56,819 nt of DNA from Saprospiraceae bacterium (lineage in GTDB: Bacteria; Bacteroidota; Bacteroidia; Chitinophagales; Saprospiraceae): positions 1-56,819 of the forward strand of contig JALHQW010000054.1 in the NCBI GenBank assembly GCA_022841745.1, in the 5' to 3' direction. The notes beneath the pieces are model-generated. The model was not told where the DNA came from and ran no database searches. It saw only the letters and a program-made list of their open reading frames with translations. This document shows, piece after piece, positions 34,268 to 43,027 of this stretch; within the stretch, counting starts at the first letter, position 1, and every line of letters starts with the position of its first letter. The position numbers and the translations under genes were made by a program.

Positions 34268-35680
34268 TCACAGCTCTGTGATTTGCTCCACATAGTCGGT
34301 GCGGGGTAGGCTGGTCTCCTTGAGCGCCTTGTAGCCGCCGGGGATGTTCACCAATTTGTCGAAGCCCCTTGACTTCAAGATGCTGGCCGCTATGACCGAG
34401 CGGTAGCCGCCCGCACAGTTTACATAGTATTTATGGTCACGCTCCAATTGGGCCATGTTGCGGTTGATGAAATCAAGCGGGAAGTTATTGGCCCCAACGA
34501 TGTGCTCGGCGTTGTACTCGCTTGACTTGCGCACGTCAAGAAGGGTGCATGCAGCTGGGTTGAACCAAGTAGCGAAAGCCTCTGCGCCCATTTCGTCAAT
34601 GGTTTCCACGTCCTCTCCTGCCGCTTTCCAGGCCTTGAAGCTGCCATCGAGGTAGCCGATGGGGTTGTCATAGCCCACGCGGGCGAGGCGGTCAACCACC
34701 TCCTGTTCTTTGCCTTCATCGCAAACGAGGAGAATGGGCTGCTGCAGGTCGGTGATGAGCGTGCCCACCCAAGGAGCAAAATCACCTTCCACGCCAATGA
34801 AGATGGAGCCTGGCAAGAAGCCTTTGACGAATTCAGTTTCATGGCGGGTATCCAACACTAGTGCATCTTCGCCTTCCCATGCTGCCTTGAACGCCCGCAC
34901 GGAGAGTTTTTGAAGGCCCTTTCTGCGCACCTGCTCGATGCTGTCATAGCCCATCTTGTTCATCACGGCATTTTTAGGGAAATACTGTGGCGGGTCAACG
35001 AGGCCAGTGGTCACTTCCTTCACGAACTCCGCACGGGTCATGTCGGCACGGAGGGCATAGTTGAACAGCTTCTGGTCGCCGAGGGTGCCCTGTGTCTCCT
35101 TGCTCATTTTTTTGCCGCAGGCAGAGCCAGCTCCGTGGCCAGGATAAACAATAACATCATCTGCCAGAGTCATAATCTTGTTGCGGAGCGAATCGAAAAG
35201 GAACCCTGCGAGGTCTTCCCTCGTGATTTCACCTTGCTTGATGGCCAAATCGGGGCGGCCAACGTCGCCAAGGAAGAGGGTGTCGCCCGTGAAAATGGCG
35301 TAGTCCTTGCCATTTTCGTCACGAAGCAGGAAGGTGGAGCTTTCCATGGTGTGGCCAGGGGTGTGCAGCACTTTGATGGTCACATCGCCCACTTTCAGGA
35401 TTTCATTGTCCTTGGCAATATGGGCCTCAAAATTGGGCACGGCGGTAGGGCCAAAGACGATTTTGGCGCCCGTTTGCTTGGCGAGGTCGAGGTGGCCGGA
35501 CACGAAGTCGGCGTGGAAGTGGGTTTCTAGTACATATTTGATGGTGGCACCGCTTGCTTTGGCCCTTTCGATATAAGGTTCCACGTCACGCAGCGGGTCA
35601 ATCACGATGGCTTCGCCATTGCTTTCGATATAATAGGCAGCTTCGGCAAGGCAGCCCGTGTACATTTGCTCTACTTTCAT
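34268..35680 (-). CDS. MBL-fold persulfide dioxygenase-like enzyme with two rhodanese domains
   Basis: 470 residues from the ATG at 35680. The metallo-beta-lactamase domain (1-240) has THFHADFVSGH (53-63), His110, Asp132 (FTGDTLF) and His182, the ETHE1-type single-iron ligand set (ETHE1 uses two His and an Asp). Two rhodanese domains follow. The first (about 268-355) has Cys320 in LLVCDEGKE, and the second (about 373-460) has Cys422 in NCAGGYRS, an active-site loop of normal length. Such fusions oxidise glutathione or cysteine persulfides and pass sulfur to the rhodanese Cys, so the role is sulfide detoxification. The second rhodanese is more likely active than the first. Confidence 0.88.
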   Translation of the reverse strand: MKVEQMYTGCLAEAAYYIESNGEAIVIDPLRDVEPYIERAKASGATIKYVLETHFHADFVSGHLDLAKQTGAKIVFGPTAVPNFEAHIAKDNEILKVGDVTIKVLHTPGHTMESSTFLLRDENGKDYAIFTGDTLFLGDVGRPDLAIKQGEITREDLAGFLFDSLRNKIMTLADDVIVYPGHGAGSACGKKMSKETQGTLGDQKLFNYALRADMTRAEFVKEVTTGLVDPPQYFPKNAVMNKMGYDSIEQVRRKGLQKLSVRAFKAAWEGEDALVLDTRHETEFVKGFLPGSIFIGVEGDFAPWVGTLITDLQQPILLVCDEGKEQEVVDRLARVGYDNPIGYLDGSFKAWKAAGEDVETIDEMGAEAFATWFNPAACTLLDVRKSSEYNAEHIVGANNFPLDFINRNMAQLERDHKYYVNCAGGYRSVIAASILKSRGFDKLVNIPGGYKALKETSLPRTDYVEQITEL

Positions 35681-35877
35681 AATGGTCAATTTTTTAAATG
35701 AGAAATGGTTTTGTTCGACCATCCTTCAACAGTAAAAGGTGTAGATGAATGATGAATGCGATGCAAAAATAACAGCACACGAAAGGGGCGTCAGTGACAG
35801 CAGTCACGGAAACAAGTATTTTGGTTTTCAACCAAAAACCAGAACAAAATGACGAAAGTCACCAAAAGCAACTCCAA

Positions 35878-37104
35878 TTATTTCATTAATAGGCGAGCCA
35901 TGAAGAAGCCATCAAAGCCATGTTCGGCGGGAGAGATGGTGCGCTGTTCAAGTAATTGAAAATCAGGGTTTTCCGATAAAAAACGTTCTACTTGATGCTC
36001 GTTCTCCGAGGGTAGCAGACTGCATGTGGCATAGACCAATTGGCCGCCGGGGCGAAGTATTTTCGAGTAGCTGCGCAAAATTTCTGCCTGCGTAGCCCGC
36101 ACCCTATCGAGGAAATCCAACGAGAGTTTCCACTTCGCATCGGGATTGCGACGGAGGGTGCCGAGGCCGGAGCAAGGTACGTCGAGCAGCAAACGGTCAG
36201 CAGTGCCGTGCAGCCGTTTGATGGTCTTTGAGGATTCGATGGGGCGGGTCTGGATAATATCGACGCCGCTACGGCGGGCACGTTTGCGAAGCTCCTCCAA
36301 CTTCCAGGCCTCCGTATCAAGTGAGATGATGCTGCCCCGGTTTTCCATGAGCGCCGCCAAGTGCAAAGACTTACCGCCAGCCCCAGCACAGGCGTCCACG
36401 ACCCTCATGCCCGGCTCCACCATAAGGTAGGGCGCAATGCACTGGGAACCAGCATCCTGCACCTCAAAAAGCCCAGTCTGGAAAGCCTTGCTCAAGAAAA
36501 AATTGCCCCGTTTTTGGAGCACTAACGCATCGGGGGCGAATGGTGTGTCTTCGGTTGGCCAACCCTCTTCGAGCAGGCGGTTCTTCAGTTCCAATTTATT
36601 GATTTTCAAACGATTGGCACGAACCACCACCGATGCAGGCTCGTTCAGTGCGGCAATTTCGGAGGCCCATTTTTCGCCCAATTCCGTGGCGGCCACTTCT
36701 TCCAACCAATCAGGGATGGACTGGGCGATGCGGCTGTCGGAGGCAGCTTCATTTTTGCGTTCCGCAATGGTTCGAGCTTCAAGCCCATTGAATTCCGGGA
36801 AATTGGCCTGTGGGAAGTGCAGTTCCGGGTCTTTCATCGCAAGGTGAACCCCCACCAACCGAACATAATCATCAAAGTCGGTTTCATCGTCCACCATCCA
36901 TCGTCCACCGTCCACCGCTGTGACCAACCTCCACCAACGCACCATTTCATAAGTGTTCTCCGCAATAAAAGCCCGGTCACGGCTGCCCCAACGGGGGTTG
37001 CTCTTGAGCAGGCGCTCAATGACTTTGTCGGCATATTTGCCCTCCTCGAAAACTTGGAACAGCGCCTCGGCCACAGCCTCGACGAGCGGTCGGTGCAGTT
37101 TCAT
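35878..37104 (-). CDS. RsmB/NOP-family rRNA (cytosine-5) methyltransferase
   Basis: 408 residues from the ATG at 37104; the ORF runs 55 codons further, but that part is translated heptamer repeat. An N-terminal NusB-like helical domain (1-140) is followed by the methyltransferase: SAM motif I DACAGAGGKS (237-246), motif IV DVPCSGLGTLRRNPD with Cys311, and motif VI ATCSLLPSENE with catalytic Cys361. The two cysteines are the hallmark of RNA m5C methyltransferases. 16S C967 is the usual target of RsmB, but other Bacteroidota paralogs exist, so no symbol is assigned. Residues 63-74 (AVDGGRWMVDDE) are an in-frame heptamer insertion in the helical domain. Confidence 0.87.
   Translation of the reverse strand: MKLHRPLVEAVAEALFQVFEEGKYADKVIERLLKSNPRWGSRDRAFIAENTYEMVRWWRLVTAVDGGRWMVDDETDFDDYVRLVGVHLAMKDPELHFPQANFPEFNGLEARTIAERKNEAASDSRIAQSIPDWLEEVAATELGEKWASEIAALNEPASVVVRANRLKINKLELKNRLLEEGWPTEDTPFAPDALVLQKRGNFFLSKAFQTGLFEVQDAGSQCIAPYLMVEPGMRVVDACAGAGGKSLHLAALMENRGSIISLDTEAWKLEELRKRARRSGVDIIQTRPIESSKTIKRLHGTADRLLLDVPCSGLGTLRRNPDAKWKLSLDFLDRVRATQAEILRSYSKILRPGGQLVYATCSLLPSENEHQVERFLSENPDFQLLEQRTISPAEHGFDGFFMARLLMK
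36885..36917. repeat. In-frame heptamer array in the methyltransferase gene
   Basis: Copies of CGTCCAC/CATCCAT inside the coding region encode an acidic-aromatic stretch where RsmB homologs would have a short loop. They are the same heptamers as 37122-37160. Confidence 0.7.
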
Positions 37105-37121
37105 GGGGCGAAGATAGGAAA

Positions 37122-37257
37122 ACGATGGACGATGGACGGTGGACGGTGGACGGCGGACGGGGATATAATTGTCAACTTTAGGTTGTTCACCAAAGGTCAT
37201 ATTCAGAAAACTGAATGCCATCAGCCTTAGGCCGTCTATCGTCCACCGTCCGCCGTT
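37122..37257. repeat. Inverted pair of heptamer arrays (GGACGGT)
   Basis: GGACGAT, GGACGGT, GGACGGT, GGACGGC (37122-37160) face GTCTATC, GTCCACC, GTCCGCC (37231-37257). They lie in the 154-base gap between the lipoprotein and methyltransferase genes. Confidence 0.8.
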
Positions 37258-37258
37258 T

Positions 37259-37990
37259 TCAATAATCAAACTTCATCGCACTGATAGAGCCTTTCATGTC
37301 GGGCTTGCTGAGGTCAATGGCGATGTCGAAAGCGGTGTCCTTGGTTTGGCGGCGCAAGGGGCCGGCGAGGCTGATAAACTCCTTGCCAGCCGAAGTCGTA
37401 TTGAAGGAAAAGCCACGAAATTCTACCGAGACCGGCTTGCCATATTGCGGCTCTATCTGGGTGCAGTATTCCTGCAAGCCTTTCACCTGCATGGCCCCCA
37501 TCACGGCAGGGTCGAATAGGTCGAACAAGCCTTGGTAGTCGGCAGCGACCAGCAGCCGTCCAGCCGCCTCGAAAGTTGGGACTCGGGCCTTAACAATGGC
37601 CAATTCACGCAGGGTGTATTCCCTGGCAATGGTAGTGTCCTTCAGTTGGGAGTTCACCACGATTTTTTCATAGGAAGGCTTGTCGTTGTTGAGGTTTTTG
37701 TAAAACACCCAGGCAGCGTTGGAGCTGTGCAACGGCAACAAATCAGCCTCTTGTTCCATGGTGGCGCTGTTGGAAATGGTCATTTCAAGGGCCTTTCCAT
37801 CGGGACTGATGAGCCCAGTGGCCTCACCTGCAAGGGCCGTGGCGGTCAATTGGAGCGCCTTCTGTTCGGCAGGCGGAAGCTGGGTTAGCACATTTGAGCC
37901 TGATGCCGAGGTTTGCGAAGCATCACTTTTTGTATTTTGGCAGGCTGCCAAATGGAGTATTGCGTAGCAAACGATTAGAATTTCTTTCAT
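37259..37990 (-). CDS. Lipoprotein of unknown function
   Basis: 243 residues. The signal MKEILIVCYAILHLAAC has a good lipobox (LAAC, Cys17). The mature part is mixed alpha/beta with an SKxD-like segment (EKIVVNSQLKDTTIAREYTLREL) and a C-terminal region resembling DUF3887/DUF4019-type sheets (FAQ-like GLFDLFDPAVMGAMQVKGLQ). No enzyme motif is visible. It ends just after the GGACGGT array and precedes the methyltransferase gene on the same strand. A periplasm-facing lipoprotein is the safest call. Confidence 0.65.
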   Translation of the reverse strand: MKEILIVCYAILHLAACQNTKSDASQTSASGSNVLTQLPPAEQKALQLTATALAGEATGLISPDGKALEMTISNSATMEQEADLLPLHSSNAAWVFYKNLNNDKPSYEKIVVNSQLKDTTIAREYTLRELAIVKARVPTFEAAGRLLVAADYQGLFDLFDPAVMGAMQVKGLQEYCTQIEPQYGKPVSVEFRGFSFNTTSAGKEFISLAGPLRRQTKDTAFDIAIDLSKPDMKGSISAMKFDY

Positions 37991-38443
37991 GGGAATGCAT
38001 TTAAAATTTTATTGAAACTTCTTAGCAGGGGTGTTTTTCCTTTTCCCCTTCCGTACCCTCCTAAGCAGTTACATTTGCGGCTCAATAGACGCAAAATCCA
38101 GTTTTTTGTTGTAAGGATGAAAGGTCAAATCAGGTTGATTGTATCCATTTGATGCCTTGCATTGCGGCGATGCGTAACGGAAAAAAGCAGACTTGGTTTC
38201 GCCTTTCAACGAGCTTCTCGAAGGTTTTGCGACCATCGGGTACCCATTCGAGAAGTATAAACAATTCATGTCCGTTAGCCACCAAATCAATCCTTTGCGC
38301 AATATTATATTGGAAACCAAATTACTTTTATGCCGTTTTTCAGCTATCAAACAAATTCAATCCACCTACCAACTGATTTTAATACAACCAACGCTGGACA
38401 TACAGCCTTAAATAACCTGCGTTTAAACTTAAATGAATTCTAA
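37991..38443. other. Gene-free region upstream of the Ig-repeat protein
   Basis: Short ORFs on both strands (38069-38350 minus, 38193-38411 plus) look random and have no start signal. No repeat, terminator or clear promoter was found. Confidence 0.4.
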
Positions 38444-41400
38444 ATGAAATTATCCCTCACTTCTTGTCTCACAGGCTTTTTACTGCTCTTCTTCACTACT
38501 GCTTTTGGGCAACCGCCAACAAGGTCGAAAGTCGTAAATCTTACGATAAATGTGAACGCAAGCACACCTTCGGTAACATTATCTTGGCCCAATCCCCAAC
38601 CCTCCTATTTTGTCCTTTATCGCAGGGAAAAGGATTCCCCTGATTGGACAATCATACTGGAAGCTGACGAATCCACCATTGGAACTTTTACGGACACACA
38701 AGTAGCTATAGGCCAAATATACGAATATGGGATTCAAAGGGAGGCTAACGGCGTTAGGGGCTATGGGTTTGCGTTCGTGCCAATTGAGGCACCTGTAGTG
38801 GATAACCGGGGAGGGCTATCCGTTTTTGTGGAGCAAGCCTTGACTTCACCATTGGCGATGGAACTGGAACGCCTGCGCCTTGATTTGGTGGGCGACGGCT
38901 GGGATGTGGCTTGGCATAATGTTCCATCAAGCGCCACAGTGGCCTCCATCAAAACTCAAATCGAAGCAGACCATTTTGCCAACGGCACAACAGCAATCCT
39001 GCTCTTTGGCAACTTGCCTGTGCCCTACAGCGGCAATACTGATTGGGATGAACAAAACGACCACCGTGGTGCCTGGCCCGCCGATAGCTATTACGGCGAC
39101 GTGGATAGCGACGCATGGACAGACGCCACCGTAAACACCAACAACAACCCCTTGCCTCCAGACCGCCCTGAGAATAGCAACCTCCCAGGAGACGGGAAGT
39201 TCGACCAAGAACTTATTCCTACCGAACCTGAAATGGCCGTGGGCCGGGTGGACTTCTCAAATTTGTCCACCACTACCTTTGGAACTTCGACTGTGGAGCT
39301 ATACCGCCGCTACCTCAACAAGAACCACAACTGGCGCATCCGTCAATATACAGTGGACAACAAGGCGCTCGTGGACGATAACCTCGGCTATGCATTCGGC
39401 GAGGCGTTTGCAGCCAATGGCTACCGCAACGGCAACGGGCTTGTAGGCCCTGCAAATGTGATGGATGGTGATTTCTTCGGCGATACCAACAGCAACAGTT
39501 TCCTTTTTGCTTACGGCTGCGGGATTGGCACTTATACCAGCGCCAGTGGCATTGGGAACAGTAGCCAGTTTGCCACAAGCACGGTCAATGCCGTCTTCAC
39601 CCAGCTTTTTGGCAAGTACCACGGTGATTGGGACTACTCACCCGACCCGTTCATGGTAAGCGCACTCGCTTCCAATGGTGGCGTGCTAACCTGCTCTTGG
39701 GCAGGCCGCCCGCATTGGTATTCGCACCACCTTGGTGGCGGGGAACCAATGAGCTATTCCGTCCTTCAAACCATGAATGCTTGTACCAATATTGGCTATT
39801 TCGGATTGGACGATTGTGGCACCCATATCGCCCTCATGGGCGACCCAACGGTTCGGGCGCACAACGTGCAACCTGTACCAGTTGGAAGCGTGAATGTCTC
39901 GCAGGCGTGCAACTCGGTTACGGTCACTTGGCAGCCCTCGCCCCAACAAAACGTGATAGGCTACCATGTTTATCGTTCCAACAATCCCAATGGCGATTTT
40001 GAGCGGATGTCGGGAAATATCGTCACCGGCACGAGCTTCGTGGATGCTAACCCAATTACAGGTAACATCAGTTATATGGTAAAAGCGGTGGTACGGGAAA
40101 CAACGCCAACTGGCATCTATTTCAATTCAAGTATAGGCACCATCAAAACGCAAACCATCACAAATGTAGCTCCACCGACCACTAATTTTCCCAGCACCGT
40201 CATGCTGTCTTGTACCAACCCAACCTATACCATAACATCTTGTGGATCAGGGCTTTCTTGCGTCATCAATGGCCCTGGTGTAGTAGGAGGTGTACCGCCG
40301 CTGGCACTATCCCAGCTTGGTACCTATACAGTTACTGTAACGGATATGGCCACCAGTTGCACCGCAACAGCAACCATTACCGTCACACAGGACAATTCCA
40401 TACCTCCTGCGCCTACCGCAACAGCTGGCGCTGTCAACTGCCAAACACAGACCGTCCAATTGAGCGGAAATTCAACCGTTCAAACTGTCAACTACCTTTG
40501 GGCGGGCCCGAATGGGTTTACCTCCTCCCTGCAAAACCCAGTCGTTTCGCAGGGCGGCCTCTACACGCTGACCATCACGAACACGAACAATGGCTGTAGC
40601 AACAGCGCTTCGGTCAATGTGCCGAGTCCACAGCCCCCGAATGCATCGGCCATGGGAGGCGGAATAAACTGCATCGCAAACAGCGTTCAACTCCAAGGCA
40701 ATTCGACCTCCAGCAATGTGACCTATGCATGGGTTGGCCCAGCAGGGTTCACCTCCACCATGCAGAACCCAACCGTCAATGCAGTTGGCAATTATGTGCT
40801 GACCGTTACTTCGCAAGGCGGCTGCACGGCAACTGCCACGGCAGTCATTTCCATTCAGAACAATGTGCCACAGGTTGCCCCAACGGTAGGCGGGCAGTTA
40901 ACCTGCGTTATAGCGCAAATAACCATCAGCGCCAATCCCAACCAATCGGGCTATAATTTCGCATGGACTGGCCCAACCGGGTTCACGAGTGCCGCACAAA
41001 ACCCAAGTGTTACCTTATCGGGCAATTATTCGGTCTTGGTCACCGACCCCGTCAGCGGCTGCACGACCTCGGCCAATACCATCGTTGGGCAGGACATCAC
41101 CCAACCGACTGGCGTTAGCGCTGAACTTGGTGCAATCAACTGCGCTACCCAATCTGTTCAATTGCTGGGCGATGCCAATGAGACGAACGTTGGTTTCTCT
41201 TGGACTGGTCCGGGTGGATTTACGTCCACCCAGCAAAACCCTGACGTGAACCAAGCAGGCGATTTTACCTTGACGGTAGTCAATTTAGACAATGGTTGCT
41301 CCGCAACGGAAGTTGTGAATGTTCCAAGCCTTGTTTTGCCATCAGCTACTGCAAATGGTGGCACCCTCACTTGTACTACTACCTCCGTGCAATTGACAGG

Positions 41401-42955
41401 TAATGCCTCACCCGCCAATGCAACCATCGTTTGGACGGGGCCGAACGGTTTCACATCCACCATGTTGAATCCAACAGTCAGTGTTACGGGCACCTACGTA
41501 CTTACCGTTACTTCAGGAAATGGCTGTACCGCCTCCTCCTCAGCAAGTGTTTCACAATCTGGTGATGTTCCAATAGCTGGGCCGACGTCAAGCGGCATAT
41601 TGAGCTGCGTCAATGGGCAGGTAACCCTTAGTGCAAACCCCAACCTGACGGGCTATAGCTTTACCTGGACAGGCCCGGGCGGTTTTACTTCAACTGCGCA
41701 AGACCCAACTGTCACCCAACCAGGGCTTTATTTCGTGCAGGTCACCAACCAACAAACGGGCTGTGCGGCCACTTACTCAGTACAAGTGACGCAGTTTGAG
41801 CTGCCGGATGTGGATTTGCTGCCCAATGTTTCGGAAATCAATTGTTCAAATCCATCCGTCGAACTGGATTTGACGGGTATTTGCGACCAGCCCGGAATTA
41901 CCTGCACACTGAACGGCCAGCCCGTAAGCCTACAGACGAGCATTAGCCAAGCTGGAAGTTATACCTTGGTTGTTTCCCAACCATCGGCTGGCTGTAGTAC
42001 CTCGGAGTCGTTCAGCATCATAGGCAACGTTGCCACACCAAGCCTTATCGTTGACGGGGACTTGACGCTGAACTGTGACAGCGATTTAACTGCCCTGACG
42101 GCCATTAGCAGCACTCAAGGTGTTAGTTTCATGTGGGAAAATTTGGGTGCAAATGCCACGCAAATAGTTTCTGCTGGCAATTACACGGTAGTTGCGACAG
42201 CACCAAACGGCTGTACCACTTCCCAAACCGTCATGGTAACAGCGCCACCTCCTCTTACCATTTCAATTGAGTTTGAGCCTACTTGTGATGGCACTTATGG
42301 CATTGTTGTATTTGCCATAGGTGGTACGTCGCCCTACACTAACCAAATCATACCAGCTGGGCCATTGCAGCCTAGTACTTCTTACACCGTCATTGTCATA
42401 GACAACAATGGCTGCATGGAAACTATAGGCGGCATTGTGCCGAGTGCGACACCGGCTTTGGTGGCAACAGCTATTCAAACCAATGAAACAGTAATTGGGC
42501 TAAACAATGGTACGGCCACTGCCCAAGCTTCCGGCGGGCTTCCTCCTTATAGTTATGCATGGAGCAATGGCGAGACCACGGCAACCATTGTCAATCTTGC
42601 GCCCGGAACATATACCTGTATCATTACCGACTTAAATGGCTGTACGAAAACGGTCTCCGCAACAGTATTACCTGGCACCAATGCTACGGATGAACTTCCG
42701 GGACTGCGTGACCTCCGGCTTTCACCGAACCCGACCAACGGGGAGTTCGACCTATTCATCAACCTTGAGAATCCAGTGAATTTACAGGTCAAACTGATGG
42801 ATGTAAATGGCCGTACCCTTTACAAAACCACCGATGAGTTGGTGTCTGAAAAAACTTGGCGACTTGACCTTACACCTTGGCCATCTGGTGTTTATTATTG
42901 CATGGTTGCTGCCGGTGGCAATGCAACGGTATTGAAAGTGGTGAAAATGAATTGA
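38444..42955 (+). CDS. Giant secreted protein: C25-like region, FN3, Ig-like repeats and T9SS sorting domain
   Basis: 1503 residues with a signal peptide (1-22, ending TAFG-QPP). The N-terminal 480 residues contain AILLFGNLPVPYSG, a cysteine in FLFAYGCGIGTYTS and the segment HIALMGDPTVRAHN, reminiscent of gingipain-type C25 peptidases (compare LxGDPTLR); the catalytic His/Cys pair could not be assigned. An FN3 domain follows (about 485-575). Then come about eight copies of a roughly 78-residue Ig/PKD-like repeat (580-1265) with the motif GPxGFTSTxQNPxVxxxGxYxLTV, then SprB-like repeats (about 1340-1410, GGLPPYSYAWSNG) and a T9SS type A domain (1425-1503). It probably acts at the cell surface as a protease or adhesin. 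Confidence 0.83.
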   Translation: MKLSLTSCLTGFLLLFFTTAFGQPPTRSKVVNLTINVNASTPSVTLSWPNPQPSYFVLYRREKDSPDWTIILEADESTIGTFTDTQVAIGQIYEYGIQREANGVRGYGFAFVPIEAPVVDNRGGLSVFVEQALTSPLAMELERLRLDLVGDGWDVAWHNVPSSATVASIKTQIEADHFANGTTAILLFGNLPVPYSGNTDWDEQNDHRGAWPADSYYGDVDSDAWTDATVNTNNNPLPPDRPENSNLPGDGKFDQELIPTEPEMAVGRVDFSNLSTTTFGTSTVELYRRYLNKNHNWRIRQYTVDNKALVDDNLGYAFGEAFAANGYRNGNGLVGPANVMDGDFFGDTNSNSFLFAYGCGIGTYTSASGIGNSSQFATSTVNAVFTQLFGKYHGDWDYSPDPFMVSALASNGGVLTCSWAGRPHWYSHHLGGGEPMSYSVLQTMNACTNIGYFGLDDCGTHIALMGDPTVRAHNVQPVPVGSVNVSQACNSVTVTWQPSPQQNVIGYHVYRSNNPNGDFERMSGNIVTGTSFVDANPITGNISYMVKAVVRETTPTGIYFNSSIGTIKTQTITNVAPPTTNFPSTVMLSCTNPTYTITSCGSGLSCVINGPGVVGGVPPLALSQLGTYTVTVTDMATSCTATATITVTQDNSIPPAPTATAGAVNCQTQTVQLSGNSTVQTVNYLWAGPNGFTSSLQNPVVSQGGLYTLTITNTNNGCSNSASVNVPSPQPPNASAMGGGINCIANSVQLQGNSTSSNVTYAWVGPAGFTSTMQNPTVNAVGNYVLTVTSQGGCTATATAVISIQNNVPQVAPTVGGQLTCVIAQITISANPNQSGYNFAWTGPTGFTSAAQNPSVTLSGNYSVLVTDPVSGCTTSANTIVGQDITQPTGVSAELGAINCATQSVQLLGDANETNVGFSWTGPGGFTSTQQNPDVNQAGDFTLTVVNLDNGCSATEVVNVPSLVLPSATANGGTLTCTTTSVQLTGNASPANATIVWTGPNGFTSTMLNPTVSVTGTYVLTVTSGNGCTASSSASVSQSGDVPIAGPTSSGILSCVNGQVTLSANPNLTGYSFTWTGPGGFTSTAQDPTVTQPGLYFVQVTNQQTGCAATYSVQVTQFELPDVDLLPNVSEINCSNPSVELDLTGICDQPGITCTLNGQPVSLQTSISQAGSYTLVVSQPSAGCSTSESFSIIGNVATPSLIVDGDLTLNCDSDLTALTAISSTQGVSFMWENLGANATQIVSAGNYTVVATAPNGCTTSQTVMVTAPPPLTISIEFEPTCDGTYGIVVFAIGGTSPYTNQIIPAGPLQPSTSYTVIVIDNNGCMETIGGIVPSATPALVATAIQTNETVIGLNNGTATAQASGGLPPYSYAWSNGETTATIVNLAPGTYTCIITDLNGCTKTVSATVLPGTNATDELPGLRDLRLSPNPTNGEFDLFINLENPVNLQVKLMDVNGRTLYKTTDELVSEKTWRLDLTPWPSGVYYCMVAAGGNATVLKVVKMN

Positions 42956-43027
42956 CCAAGCAGAGAGTAGGAAATGGGCGGATTTGTTAGTGATTCGCCC
43001 ATTCCCCATTTTCCAAAAGCCTACGCC

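Noticed and set aside
38069-38350. 93-codon minus ORF upstream of the Ig-repeat gene
   Set aside because: Overlaps another random ORF on the other strand; no signal, motif or start context.
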